Shown here: positions 25,278-33,777 of the stretch, in pieces | Numbering within the stretch: position 1 is the stretch's first letter | How the letters are laid out: the number at the start of each line of letters is the position of its first letter | Source: Amycolatopsis oliviviridis | GTDB taxonomy: Bacteria; Actinomycetota; Actinomycetes; Mycobacteriales; Pseudonocardiaceae | Length of the DNA: 64,000 nt | Direction: 5' to 3' | Assembly (NCBI RefSeq): GCF_014654365.1 | Contig: NZ_BNAY01000005.1 | Coordinates: 558,001-622,000, forward strand | Program-made: the position numbers and the translations under genes | The notes under the pieces: generated by a model | What the model was told of the DNA's origin: nothing | The model's database searches: none | The model's input: only the letters and a program-made list of their open reading frames with translations

Positions 25278-26035
25278 GCCTTGACCTGCGTGAGGCGGCG
25301 GAAGCGCTGCTGTCCGGGGAAGAACGCGATCCGCTGACCGACGCGTGGCCCGCTTTGGACGTCGAAACCGCGTACGCGATCCAGGACGAGGCGCTCCGGA
25401 TCCGGCAGGAACGCGGCGAGACACTGATCGGCGTCAAGCTGGGCCTGACGTCGCGGGCGAAGCAGCAACGGATGGGCATCGACTCGCCGTTGCTCGCGTG
25501 GCTGACCGACGCGATGGTGCTTCCCGCCGGTGTCCCCGTTCCCTCGCTGATCCACCCGCGTGCCGAACCGGAGCTGGTTTTCGTGCTGGGACAACGGCTT
25601 GCGGGTCCTGGCGTGACCTCGGCGACGGCGCTGGCGGCGGTCGAGCGGGTCCACGGCGGCGTCGAGATCATCGACAGCCGGTACCGGGACTATCGCTTCT
25701 CCCTGCCGGACGCCGTGGCGGACAACGGTTCTTCCGCGTACTTCACGCTCGGCCCGGTGGGCGCCGAGCCGGCTTCGCTGGACCTCTCGCTGGAGGCGGC
25801 GCTGCTGGAGGTCGACGGCGCCATCGTCGACACCGCCACCGGCGCGGCCGTGCAGGGACATCCGGCGGAAGCGCTGGCGCTGGCGGCCAACGCCCTCGGC
25901 GCGCGCGGGCTCGCGCTGGAGCCGGGCTGGATCGTGCTCACCGGCGGGATGACCGACGCCGTCGACGTCCGCCCGGGTTCACGGGTGGCGGCGCATTTCT
26001 CGCATCTGGGCTCGATCACGCTCGCCGGTTCGTGA
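25274..26035 (+). CDS. 4-oxalocrotonate decarboxylase (DmpH-like) paralogue
   Basis: 253 residues, same FAH-type fold as the preceding gene: LIGVKLGLTSRAKQQRMGIDSPL, RAEPELVFVLGQRLAGPGVT, VHGGVEIIDSRYRDYRFSLPDAVADNGSS. In meta-cleavage pathways, decarboxylase and hydratase form a complex, which fits the 4-bp overlap. GTG start. Could also be a second hydratase; the two subfamilies are close. Its end overlaps the convergent hydrolase gene by 20 bp. Confidence 0.82.
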   Translation: MSLDLREAAEALLSGEERDPLTDAWPALDVETAYAIQDEALRIRQERGETLIGVKLGLTSRAKQQRMGIDSPLLAWLTDAMVLPAGVPVPSLIHPRAEPELVFVLGQRLAGPGVTSATALAAVERVHGGVEIIDSRYRDYRFSLPDAVADNGSSAYFTLGPVGAEPASLDLSLEAALLEVDGAIVDTATGAAVQGHPAEALALAANALGARGLALEPGWIVLTGGMTDAVDVRPGSRVAAHFSHLGSITLAGS

Positions 26036-26900
26036 TCTCGGCGCGGTCGGCCGTCCGGAGCAGACCGCGGGTCAGCCGCGGCCAGATCGCGCGCGGGAGG
26101 TCGTGCCCCATGCCGGGGACGACGTCCAACTCGGACTCCCGCAGCGCGCGGGCCGTGGCCCGGCCGCCGGAAACGTGCACGAGCGGATCCTTCGAACCGT
26201 GCACGACGAGGGCGGGAACCTGGAGTTTCCGCAACGCGCGGAAGCGATCGCGGCCCGACATGATCGCCGCCAGCTGCCGTGCCGTGCCGCCGGGGTCGAC
26301 GCCGCGGTCGTAGGACCGTTCCGCGCGCTCGCGCATCCGGGTCTCGTCGAAGGGATAACCCGGCGAGCCGATGACGCGGAACGTGCGCACGAGGTAGTCG
26401 ACGTACTCCTCGCGATCACGCGGAGGAGCCGAAAGCAGCATCGCCAGCGCCTTGGCGCTCGGCCGCCCGACGAACCGGTTCCCGGTGGTCGACATGATCG
26501 ACGTCAGCGAGCGCACCCGTGAGGGATACTCGATGGCCAGCGTCTGCGCGACCATCCCGCCCATCGACGCGCCCACGACGTGCGCGCTCCCGACGCCGAG
26601 TTCGGTCAGCAGCGCGGCGGCGTCGCCCGCCATGTCCGCCAGGGAGTACGGCGCCGCGCGCAGGGTGTACGCGAGCGGCAGGTTCACCCGCCCGGTCATC
26701 CGGCTGGAGCGGCCGGCGTCCCGGTTGTCGTAGCGGATGACGAAGAACCCCTCGGCCGCGAGGTTCTCGCAGAGTTCGTCGTCCCACCAGATCATCTGCG
26801 AGGCCAGGCCCATGATCATCAGCAGTGGCCTGCCGTCCGGCGGGCCGAACGTCTCGTGGCACAACTCGATGCCGTTCACCGCGGCGATCGTCTCCGGCAT
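26016..26900 (-). CDS. Alpha/beta hydrolase (RdmC/AcmC-like esterase type)
   Basis: 294 residues. Oxyanion region LMIMGLASQMIWW, nucleophile GASMGG (about residues 111-116), acid HGSKDPLV and base GMGHDLP. This wording (YDNRDAGRSS, SIMSTTGN) matches hydrolases annotated near aclacinomycin methylesterase rather than ring-fission hydrolases. The cleavage substrate is unknown. ATG start; 13 bp after it on the same strand ends the ABC transporter gene's upstream neighbour region. Confidence 0.85.
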   Translation of the reverse strand: MPETIAAVNGIELCHETFGPPDGRPLLMIMGLASQMIWWDDELCENLAAEGFFVIRYDNRDAGRSSRMTGRVNLPLAYTLRAAPYSLADMAGDAAALLTELGVGSAHVVGASMGGMVAQTLAIEYPSRVRSLTSIMSTTGNRFVGRPSAKALAMLLSAPPRDREEYVDYLVRTFRVIGSPGYPFDETRMRERAERSYDRGVDPGGTARQLAAIMSGRDRFRALRKLQVPALVVHGSKDPLVHVSGGRATARALRESELDVVPGMGHDLPRAIWPRLTRGLLRTADRAEITNRRA

Positions 26901-26913
26901 TCCGACAGTGTGA

Positions 26914-28845
26914 CTACTCGCCGCGATACGCGCGAGCCTGGATCTCGTAGAGCTCGTGGTAGAGGCCTCCTTCCTCGATGAGTTCGGCGTGCGTGCCCTG
27001 TTCGATCAGCCGCCCTTTCTCCAGTACCAGGATCCGGTCCGCGGAGCGGATGTTGGCCAGCCGGTGGGTCACCAGGATCGTCGTGCGCCTGCCCGCCCCG
27101 GAGACACTCGCGTGCCGGAGCCCGGCGAAGACCCGCGCCTCGGCCTTGGCGTCGAGCGCGGCCGTCGGCTCGTCGGCGACCAGGACGGCGGCGTCGCGGT
27201 AGATCCCGCGGGCGATGCCCATCCGCTGCCACTGCCCGCCCGAGAGGTCCTGCCCGTCGTCGAACTTCTTCGACAGCACCGTTTTCTCCTTGGCGGGCAG
27301 GGATTCGATCACCTCGTCGGCGCCGGAGGAGGTGATCGCGTCGAGCCAGGCGACGCTGTCCGGGTCCTCGCGGCCGAGCCTGCCGACGATCACGTTGTGC
27401 TCCGCGGTCATCGGCCATTCGGCGGGATCCTGCGCGATCACGGCGATGTTCGTGTGCACCGACTCGTGATCGGCGCCCGCGAGATCGACGCCGTCCCAGT
27501 ACACCTTCCCTTCCGAGGGTGGATAGAGCCCGGTGAGCAGCTTGCCCAGCGTGGTCTTGCCCGAACCGTTCTCGCCGACGAGGGCGACCACCTCGCCGCG
27601 CCGGATGGTCAGCGAAACCTCGCGCAGGGCGGGGTTTTCCTGACCGGGATAGCTGAAAGTGACGTTGTCGAGCCGGATCTCCGCCGGATCCGGCGGGGCG
27701 GCGACGCCGTCCTTCAGCGGGCCGCGTTTCCCGGATTCCACGAGCAGCTTGTGGAAGAAGGCGATGTAGAACGACTCCTCGTACAGGGAGTTCACCGCGT
27801 GCATCGTGATGGACAGCGAGTTCGACGCCGTCCGCATGGCGAGCGCGGCCGTCCCGGCGAGGGCGAGTTCCATCTGGCCGCTGTAGAGCAGGAGACCGAG
27901 TACGAGGTACGCGATCGCGGTGCCCACCCCGGCGGCCGCGCGGCCGGTCAGCCGGACCAGGTTGCTGCGATGCGCGAGCCGGACCTCCTCGCGCATCAGG
28001 CTTTCGGTGATCCGCCGGTACTCCTGGAGCAACGGCTCCTGCAGGGTGAGGGCGTGCCGTTCGAGGGCGAATTCGCGGTACGTGGCGACCTCCTCGACGA
28101 TCCCCTTCCGGATGTTCCGGCCGACGGTGTCGAGATAGTGCCGGTAGTTCAGCCGCGCGACCTTGGCCGCGGCCCAGCCGTCGGCCGCCGCGGCGAGCAG
28201 CAGCACCGGCGCGAGCCACGGGTTGAGCAGGCCCGCCGCCACCAACGCGGCGATCAGCGAGATCAGCGCCGACGTCAGATCCGCGAGCCAGCGCAGGCTC
28301 ATCTCGATAGAGCGGACGCCGTACCGCGCGCCCTGCCTGGCCAGTTCGCGGAAATCGGCGTCCTCGAAGGCCAGCAGCCGGACCCGGACCATCGCGGCGG
28401 TGACCTCGTCACCCGCCGAGGTCACGATCCGCGGCCGGAGCGCGCCCTCGACCGCGGCCACCGCCGTGTCGAGCAGCGCGCGCACCGCATACGTGCCGAC
28501 GACGATCACCAGCGCGGGCAACGATTCCAGCACCCTTTCCGGCGTCGGCCCGCTTTCCAGCAACGCGACGAACACGTTGGCCGTCGCCAGCAGGCCGAAC
28601 GCGGTGACACAACCGGACAGGACGTGGACGACGCCGGCGAGCAGGGTCAGCCGCGGCGACGTCCGCCAGGCCAGCCGCAGCACGATGGCCACGGCCGACG
28701 GGAGCGCGCGGATGGCCTCGGCCATCCCCGCCTCGGCCACGGTCTCGTCGACCGCGGCCCATTCGGGCATCTTCAGGTTCTCGACCCCGATCAGGGGCAC
28801 CGGCGCTTCGGGCACTCCTTCTTCTCTACGCGCCCCCACCGACAT
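26914..28845 (-). CDS. ABC exporter, fused permease and ATPase
   Basis: 643 residues. A variable 50-residue head, six-helix exporter domain (about 55-345), ATPase with Walker A GENGSGKTT, Q-loop IAQDPAEWPMT, signature LSGGQWQRMG, Walker B AVLVADEPTAALD and switch THRL. Works as a homodimer or with a partner. Cargo unknown; related half-transporters export lipids, peptides or drugs. No peptidase domain and no adaptor gene nearby. It is the last gene before a repeat block, and its coding start lies 44 bp from a family 3 palindrome. Confidence 0.9.
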   Translation of the reverse strand: MSVGARREEGVPEAPVPLIGVENLKMPEWAAVDETVAEAGMAEAIRALPSAVAIVLRLAWRTSPRLTLLAGVVHVLSGCVTAFGLLATANVFVALLESGPTPERVLESLPALVIVVGTYAVRALLDTAVAAVEGALRPRIVTSAGDEVTAAMVRVRLLAFEDADFRELARQGARYGVRSIEMSLRWLADLTSALISLIAALVAAGLLNPWLAPVLLLAAAADGWAAAKVARLNYRHYLDTVGRNIRKGIVEEVATYREFALERHALTLQEPLLQEYRRITESLMREEVRLAHRSNLVRLTGRAAAGVGTAIAYLVLGLLLYSGQMELALAGTAALAMRTASNSLSITMHAVNSLYEESFYIAFFHKLLVESGKRGPLKDGVAAPPDPAEIRLDNVTFSYPGQENPALREVSLTIRRGEVVALVGENGSGKTTLGKLLTGLYPPSEGKVYWDGVDLAGADHESVHTNIAVIAQDPAEWPMTAEHNVIVGRLGREDPDSVAWLDAITSSGADEVIESLPAKEKTVLSKKFDDGQDLSGGQWQRMGIARGIYRDAAVLVADEPTAALDAKAEARVFAGLRHASVSGAGRRTTILVTHRLANIRSADRILVLEKGRLIEQGTHAELIEEGGLYHELYEIQARAYRGE

Positions 28846-28888
28846 TTCCGAGAGCCGATGGGGCTGCGGTGACGCGTCGGCCGGGTGG

Positions 28889-28934
28889 GTCGTGAGTGGT
28901 AAGTGACGTTAGAACGTCACTTACCACTCACGAC
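28889..28934. repeat. Family 3 palindrome
   Basis: Perfect 22-bp arms 28889-28910 and 28913-28934, starting GTCGTGAGTGGTAAGTGACG, separated by only AG. Upstream of the ABC exporter start and beside family 2 hairpins. Two diverged copies occur at 51047 and 51321. Confidence 0.75.
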
Positions 28935-28988
28935 CACCTCGACCCGAGGCGATCCGTCGGGATGGCGGCGTTTGCGGAAGCCACTTTC

Positions 28989-29101
28989 CGTGAAGGCCCC
29001 CTTCCCTCGGCTCAGCCGAGGAAACTCGACCTTCACACGTTCCCAAGTACATGAAGGCCCCCTTCCTTGCGCCAGGCGCAAGGAAGGGGGCCTTCATGTA
29101 C
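28989..29101. repeat. Family 2 repeat block with a perfect 26-bp hairpin
   Basis: First an imperfect hairpin with CCTCGGCTCAGCCGAGG (about 28989-29037), nearly identical to the copy at 11041. Then perfect 26-bp arms 29047-29072 and 29076-29101 (GTACATGAAGGCCCCCTTCC...) around a 3-nt loop, a very stable structure. Sits between a minus-strand ABC gene and a plus-strand membrane gene, so it is in a divergent region, not at transcript ends. Confidence 0.7.
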
Positions 29102-29212
29102 TGCAGGTGGGCATGCCGCCTGTACCGATGCCTCACCGCGGTCCCTTCAGCTCCAGCCCGCCATGGGCTACCCTCTCGCTAGAGCGATCTATCAAGTCGC
29201 AAGGGGGCGAAC

Positions 29213-29641
29213 ATGGAAGCTCTGCGAAACCAAGGGCTCACCGCGCTACGGCTGATCCTGGCCTTCACGCTGCTGTCCACCACGCTGCACTACGCGCACA
29301 ACGTGATCAGAGCGGCGGACTACCCGCAGATCGAAGGGATCCCGGTCGGCGTCGCCGCCACCTTGGTCGCCATCGTGTACTTCGTCCTGACCGCGATCGG
29401 CCTGCTCGGCTACCGCGACTACCTGCGCGGACGGTACTGGCGGGCGCTCGGGTTCCTGATGGTCTTCTCGCTGTCGGGGCTGGCGAGTCTCGGCCACTTC
29501 CTGGTCGGCGTTCCGCAGGTCCCGGCGTTCTGGTTCGCCACGATCTTCACCGACGGCGCTTCGGCGCTGATGCTGTGGGGCTTCGTGATCTGGGCGTCGG
29601 CGAAGCTCAATCGGGTGCCCACGCCCGCTTATACGCCGTAA
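29213..29641 (+). CDS. Four-helix integral membrane protein of unknown function
   Basis: 142 residues; RBS AAGGGGGCGAAC. Four hydrophobic helices: LTALRLILAFTLLSTTLHYAHNVI, GVAATLVAIVYFVLTAIGLLGY, ALGFLMVFSLSGLASLGHFLV and FATIFTDGASALMLWGFVIWAS. Conserved-looking His residues sit in helix 1 (HYAHN) and helix 3 (GHFL). I cannot name the family. Overlaps the end of the convergent cupin gene by 13 bp. Confidence 0.75.
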   Translation: MEALRNQGLTALRLILAFTLLSTTLHYAHNVIRAADYPQIEGIPVGVAATLVAIVYFVLTAIGLLGYRDYLRGRYWRALGFLMVFSLSGLASLGHFLVGVPQVPAFWFATIFTDGASALMLWGFVIWASAKLNRVPTPAYTP

Positions 29642-30084
29642 GTGATGTGGTGGGGCGCGGCGACCTTGTTGATCTTCTCGGGATCGATCGCGCCCTGGGT
29701 GAAGACGGCGGGCCCGGCCTCGAACAGGTCCTCCAGGTAGTGCTCCCAGCCGCCGGGGGACGAGATCTGGAGGACCCGGGGCGGCTCGGAGACGCGGCGC
29801 AGTGCGTGCGGGACACCGCGCGGCAGCAGGACGAAAGTGCCCTTGGCCGCGACGTGGCTCTCGTCGTCGAAGTCGATCCCGAGCTCGCCTTCGAGTACGT
29901 AGATGCACTCGTCGGCCTCGTGGTGCACGTGCCGCGGGATGTCCATGGCCAGGGTGACCTCGAGCAACGAGAACCTCGTCTCGGTGTCCTCGGTCATCGC
30001 CTTGACGCTGAACGCGGGCGGTAGCGGCACGCGGCCGGGCCGTGCCTCGCCGGGTTTGAGCAGCAGAAAACGATCCTTCGGCAT
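29629..30084 (-). CDS. Single-domain cupin protein
   Basis: 151 residues. Cupin motif 1 PRHVHHEADECIYVLEGELG (H52/H54-type and Glu ligands) and motif 2 LLPRGVPHALRRV. Metal-dependent enzyme or sensor of unknown substrate; the long C-terminal tail resembles quercetinase-like cupins annotated in actinobacteria. Divergent from the TetR gene with which it shares an operator-like palindrome, so it is a likely TetR target. Confidence 0.82.
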   Translation of the reverse strand: MPKDRFLLLKPGEARPGRVPLPPAFSVKAMTEDTETRFSLLEVTLAMDIPRHVHHEADECIYVLEGELGIDFDDESHVAAKGTFVLLPRGVPHALRRVSEPPRVLQISSPGGWEHYLEDLFEAGPAVFTQGAIDPEKINKVAAPHHITYGV

Positions 30085-30105
30085 GCTATGCTCTCCTTCA
30101 TACGG

Positions 30106-30126
30106 AAGTGGATTCCGTTTCCACTT
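30106..30126. promoter_or_regulatory. Candidate TetR operator between cupin and tetR
   Basis: AAGTGGA (30106-30112) and TCCACTT (30120-30126) form a 7-7-7 inverted repeat. A second nested one, CGGAA-N5-TTCCG, spans 30103-30117. It lies in the 60-bp divergent gap, 19 bp before the tetR start. Confidence 0.55.
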
Positions 30127-30144
30127 AATCGCGAGGGAGGCAGG

Positions 30145-30699
30145 TTGTCAATCAAGCCGCGAGCGGACGCGGAGCGCAATCGGGCACGGGTGACGGAGGC
30201 CGCGCGGGCGTTGTTCGCCGAACGCGGGGACGACGTGCAGATGCCGGAGATCGCCCGCGCGGCCGGTGTCGGCGTGGGGACCGTGTACCGCCATTTCCCC
30301 GATCGCCAGGCGCTGGTCGAGGCGGCCGCGGAGTATCGGTTCGCGGAGATCGAGGAGTACGCCCGGGCGCACTGCTTCGGCGAAGATTCCGGTCTGGAGC
30401 GCTACTTCCGGTATGTCGGCGAGCTGCTGTCCGGCGACCGAGGTCTCACTGCCGCCATCGACTCGGCTCGCGGGCGGCCTGGAAGCGAGCCCCGAGGTAC
30501 CGCGCGCGGGCGCCTCGAAAGTGTGGTCGCGGAGATCATCGCCCACGATCAGGCGGCTGGTCTCGTTCGCCGGGACTGCACCGTCGCCGACGTCTATCTG
30601 CTGGTCGGCGCGCTTTCGTCCGTCATCCGTACGGGTTCCGACTGGGGTCGCTTCCTCGAACTGACGCTTTCCGCGCTCCGTGACCAACTTTCTACATAA
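30145..30699 (+). CDS. TetR-family repressor
   Basis: 184 residues from TTG, chosen because GGGAGG precedes it; the longer frame from 30088 would include the operator. HTH: NRARVTEAARALFAERGDDVQMPEIARAAGVGVGTVYRHFPDRQALVEAAAEYRF. C-terminal domain as in TetR proteins of the PF21597-like type (VVAEIIAHDQAAGLVRRDCTVADVYLLVGALSSVI). Could control the divergent cupin, the downstream box genes 38 bp away, or both. Confidence 0.88.
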   Translation: MSIKPRADAERNRARVTEAARALFAERGDDVQMPEIARAAGVGVGTVYRHFPDRQALVEAAAEYRFAEIEEYARAHCFGEDSGLERYFRYVGELLSGDRGLTAAIDSARGRPGSEPRGTARGRLESVVAEIIAHDQAAGLVRRDCTVADVYLLVGALSSVIRTGSDWGRFLELTLSALRDQLST

Positions 30700-30737
30700 C
30701 ATTGACGGTAGTTAGTGCAATGTAGACAATCGATGGG
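30691..30737 (+). promoter_or_regulatory. Promoter and inverted repeat before boxC; probable leaderless start
   Basis: -35 TTGACG (30702-30707), 17-bp spacer, -10 GACAAT (30725-30730). Initiation 7 nt on would fall at 30737-30738, the GTG of boxC itself. Inverted repeats TCTACAT (30691-30697) / ATGTAGA (30720-30726) and ACATTG (30699-30704) / CAATGT (30718-30723) overlap both boxes and look like an operator. Confidence 0.55.
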
Positions 30738-32330
30738 GTGACGCGGACCACATCGGTGACGTTCGAACGTCATCCCAGCGGCTACCGGCACTGGAAACTG
30801 TCCACCGACGGCGACGTCGCGTGGCTCGAACTCGACGTCGATGCCGGCGGAGGGCTCGTACCGGGTTACGAGCTCAAGCTCAACTCGTACGACCTCGGCG
30901 TCGACATCGAGTTGTACGACGCCACGCAGCGGCTGCGGTTCGAGCATCCCGAGGTCCGCGTGGTCATCGTGACCAGCGCGAAGGACAACGTCTTCTGCGC
31001 CGGGGCGAACATCCGCATGCTGGCGTCGTCGACGCACGAGTGGAAGGTGAACTTCTGCAAATTCACCAATGAGACCCGCAACGCCATGGAAGACGCCACC
31101 GCGCATTCCGGGCAGCTCTACGTCGCCGCGGTCAACGGCACGTGCGCCGGCGGTGGCTACGAAATCGCGCTCGCCTGCGACAGGATCCTGCTGGTCGACG
31201 ACAACTCCTCGACCGTCGCGCTGCCGGAGGTCCCGCTCCTCGGCGTCCTCCCCGGCACCGGCGGGCTCACCCGGGTGGTCGACAAACGCGGCGTGCGGCG
31301 GGACCTCGCCGACGTCTTCGCCACCCGCCCGGACGGGGTCAAGGGGCGGACCGCCGTCGGCTGGCGGCTCGTCGACGAACTCGTGCCGCGCCAGGGTTTC
31401 CGCGAAGCCGTGCTGGCCAGGGCGAAAGAACTCGCGCGGACGACCGGGCGGCTCGACGGCGAAGGCGTCGAACTGACGCCGCTGAAACATCGTTATGTCG
31501 ACATCGTCCAGGGCGAGACCGAAGCGACCATCACCGTCAAGGGGCCCGAAGACGACGACGGCTGGTTACTGGACGTCACCCGCGAACTGGACGACGCGAT
31601 CCTCCGCCTGCGCACCAACGAACCCGGACTCGGCACGTGGGTGCTCCGCACCGAGGGTGATCCCGCGAAGGTCCTGGAGCACGAACGAGCCGTTTTCGAC
31701 GCGAAAGACTGTCTGAGCAACGAAATCGTCCACTACTTCAAGCGGACGCTGAAACGCCTGGACGTCACCAGCCGCAGCCTGATCGCCCTCATCGAGCCGG
31801 GTGGCTGCTACGCCGGGCTCCTGCTGGAACTCGCGTTCGCCGCGGACCGCCAGTACATCTTGGACGGGCCTCCGATCGACGACGAAGAAAGTGACGAACG
31901 TGCGTCGATCACGTTGTCCGAAGCCAACTTCGGCCGCTTCCCGATGGGCAACGGCTTGACCCGTCTGGAGTCTCGCTTCTTCGGCGACCCGGACCACGTC
32001 ACGAAGCTGGCGGAACGACGCGGCGAACCGCTGAGCCCGGTGGAGGTGAACGAACTCGGCCTGGTCACCGACGCTCCGGACGACCTCGATTGGGAGGACG
32101 AGATCCGGATCGCGCTGGAAGGACGGGCTTCGCTCAGCCCGGACGCCCTGACCGGAATGGAGGCGAACCACCGGTTCGTCGGTCCCGAAACGACGGAAAG
32201 CAAGATCTTCGGCAGGCTCGCCGCCTGGCAGAACTGGATCTTCACTCGTCCGAACGCATCCGGTCCCGAAGGCGCGCTGCGTCGCTACGGTACTGGTCAG
32301 AAGGCCGTCTTCGACAGGAAGCGGGTTTGA
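30738..32330 (+). CDS. boxC: 2,3-epoxybenzoyl-CoA dihydrolase BoxC
   Basis: 530-residue crotonase-superfamily enzyme that hydrolytically opens the 2,3-epoxide of benzoyl-CoA to a C6 semialdehyde-CoA plus formate. The N-terminal half has the enoyl-CoA hydratase core: VRVVIVTSAKDNVFCAGANIRMLASS, AAVNGTCAGGGYEIALACDRILLVDD, ALPEVPLLGVLPGTGGLTRVVDKR. The C-terminal half is a second, diverged domain (FGRFPMGNGLTRLESRFFG). Its length fits BoxC (about 550), not an ordinary hydratase (260). GTG start with no RBS, consistent with a leaderless mRNA. Followed 6 bp later by boxB. Confidence 0.93.
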   Translation: MTRTTSVTFERHPSGYRHWKLSTDGDVAWLELDVDAGGGLVPGYELKLNSYDLGVDIELYDATQRLRFEHPEVRVVIVTSAKDNVFCAGANIRMLASSTHEWKVNFCKFTNETRNAMEDATAHSGQLYVAAVNGTCAGGGYEIALACDRILLVDDNSSTVALPEVPLLGVLPGTGGLTRVVDKRGVRRDLADVFATRPDGVKGRTAVGWRLVDELVPRQGFREAVLARAKELARTTGRLDGEGVELTPLKHRYVDIVQGETEATITVKGPEDDDGWLLDVTRELDDAILRLRTNEPGLGTWVLRTEGDPAKVLEHERAVFDAKDCLSNEIVHYFKRTLKRLDVTSRSLIALIEPGGCYAGLLLELAFAADRQYILDGPPIDDEESDERASITLSEANFGRFPMGNGLTRLESRFFGDPDHVTKLAERRGEPLSPVEVNELGLVTDAPDDLDWEDEIRIALEGRASLSPDALTGMEANHRFVGPETTESKIFGRLAAWQNWIFTRPNASGPEGALRRYGTGQKAVFDRKRV

Positions 32331-32336
32331 AAGTCC

Positions 32337-33758
32337 ATGCCCACCAAGATCGATTACGACGCCAAGATCCCCAACAACGTCGATCTCTCCGGGGACCGGC
32401 GGCTCCAGCGGGCGCTGGAGGGCTGGCAGCCGAAGTTCCTGGACTGGTGGGGCGAAATGGGCCCCACGCTGCGGACCCAGGGCGTCTACCTGCGCACCGC
32501 GGTCAGCGTCGGCCGGGACGGCTGGGCGCATTTCGACCACGTCAACGTGCCCGACTACCGCTGGGGGATCTTCCTCGCGGAGCCCGGCCCGGACCGCGTC
32601 ATCGGCTTCGGCGAGCACAAGGGCGAGCCCGCCTGGCAGCAGGTCCCCGGCGAATACCGCGCCGACCTGCAACGGCTCATCGTCATCCAGGGCGACACCG
32701 AACCCGCGTCGGTCGAGCAGCAGAAACTGCTGGGGCTCACCGCGCCGAGCCTCTACGACCTGCGGAACCTTTTCCAGGTCAACGTCGAAGAAGGCCGTCA
32801 TCTGTGGGCGATGGTGTATCTGCTGCACGCCTACTTCGGCCGGGAAGGCCGCGACGAAGCGGAAGGCCTGCTGCTCCGGAATTCCGGAAGTCCGGACGCC
32901 CCGCGCATCCTCGGCGCCTTCAATGAGGAGACCGCGGATTGGCTCGCCTTCTACATGTTCACCTATTTCACCGATCGCGATGGCAAATATCAGCTGGGCA
33001 CCCTCAAGGAAAGCGGCTTCGACCCGCTTTCCCGCACTTGTGAATTCATGCTCAAGGAAGAGGCGCACCACATGTTCGTCGGCACCACGGGGGTCGACCG
33101 CGTGGTCACCCGCAGTGCCGAACTGATCCGTGAGCACGACACCTTCGACATCGCCGGGCACGGCGGGATTCCCCTGGAAGTCATCCAGCGTTATCTCAAC
33201 TTCCACTACACCGTTTCCCTCGATCTGTTCGGCAGCGAGACCTCGACCAACGCGGCGAACTACTACACGGCCGGGCTGAAAGGCCGCTGGCAGGAGACCC
33301 GCCGCAAGGACGACCACCGGCTCACCGACGCCGCCGGGTCGCTGTCGCGGCCGCGAGCGGACGGCACCTGGGAGACCGAGGAACACCAGGCCATCCTGCT
33401 GCTGAACCTTGATCTGCGGGAGGAGTACCGCGCCGACTGCCAGACCGGGGTCAACCGGTGGAACAAGATCCTGGACGAGGCCGGTATCGACTTTCGATTC
33501 GTCCTCCCGCACCCTGGATTCAACCGCGAAGTGGGCATAAACTCCGGCCACCATGTGACGCCCGACGGCACGGTTGTCGACGAGCGGACCTGGCTGGCCG
33601 GCAAACGCAAGTGGCTGCCCACTCCCGAAGACCTGACCTTCGTCCGATCGCTGATGCACCCGGTGTACGAGCGAGGAAAGATCGCGAGCTGGGTGGCGCC
33701 GCCACGCCAGGGCATCAATGGGAAACCGTTCGATTACGAATACGTTTACCTGAGCTGA
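32337..33758 (+). CDS. boxB: Benzoyl-CoA 2,3-epoxidase, oxygenase subunit BoxB
   Basis: 473-residue soluble diiron oxygenase that epoxidises benzoyl-CoA with O2. Diiron-type helices include LFQVNVEEGRHLWAMVYLLHAYFGREG and CEFMLKEEAHHMFVGTTGVDRVV (E-x2-H pairs), and the start DYDAKIPNNVDLSGDRRLQRALEGWQPKF is characteristic. It needs the BoxA reductase for electrons; no boxA is in this window. ATG start; boxC ends 6 bp upstream and the ligase begins 19 bp downstream. Confidence 0.95.
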   Translation: MPTKIDYDAKIPNNVDLSGDRRLQRALEGWQPKFLDWWGEMGPTLRTQGVYLRTAVSVGRDGWAHFDHVNVPDYRWGIFLAEPGPDRVIGFGEHKGEPAWQQVPGEYRADLQRLIVIQGDTEPASVEQQKLLGLTAPSLYDLRNLFQVNVEEGRHLWAMVYLLHAYFGREGRDEAEGLLLRNSGSPDAPRILGAFNEETADWLAFYMFTYFTDRDGKYQLGTLKESGFDPLSRTCEFMLKEEAHHMFVGTTGVDRVVTRSAELIREHDTFDIAGHGGIPLEVIQRYLNFHYTVSLDLFGSETSTNAANYYTAGLKGRWQETRRKDDHRLTDAAGSLSRPRADGTWETEEHQAILLLNLDLREEYRADCQTGVNRWNKILDEAGIDFRFVLPHPGFNREVGINSGHHVTPDGTVVDERTWLAGKRKWLPTPEDLTFVRSLMHPVYERGKIASWVAPPRQGINGKPFDYEYVYLS

Positions 33759-33777
33759 GCCGATAGAAGGTGGCCCC

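Noticed and set aside
26016..26900. Alpha/beta hydrolase considered as the ring-fission hydrolase of the adjacent meta-cleavage pair
   Set aside because: It is on the opposite strand, converges on the pair, and its motifs resemble RdmC-type esterases rather than MhpC/HsaD hydrolases.
26914..28845. ABC exporter considered as part of the lanthipeptide system
   Set aside because: It lies 20 kb away, lacks a C39 domain, and has no precursor or modification gene beside it.
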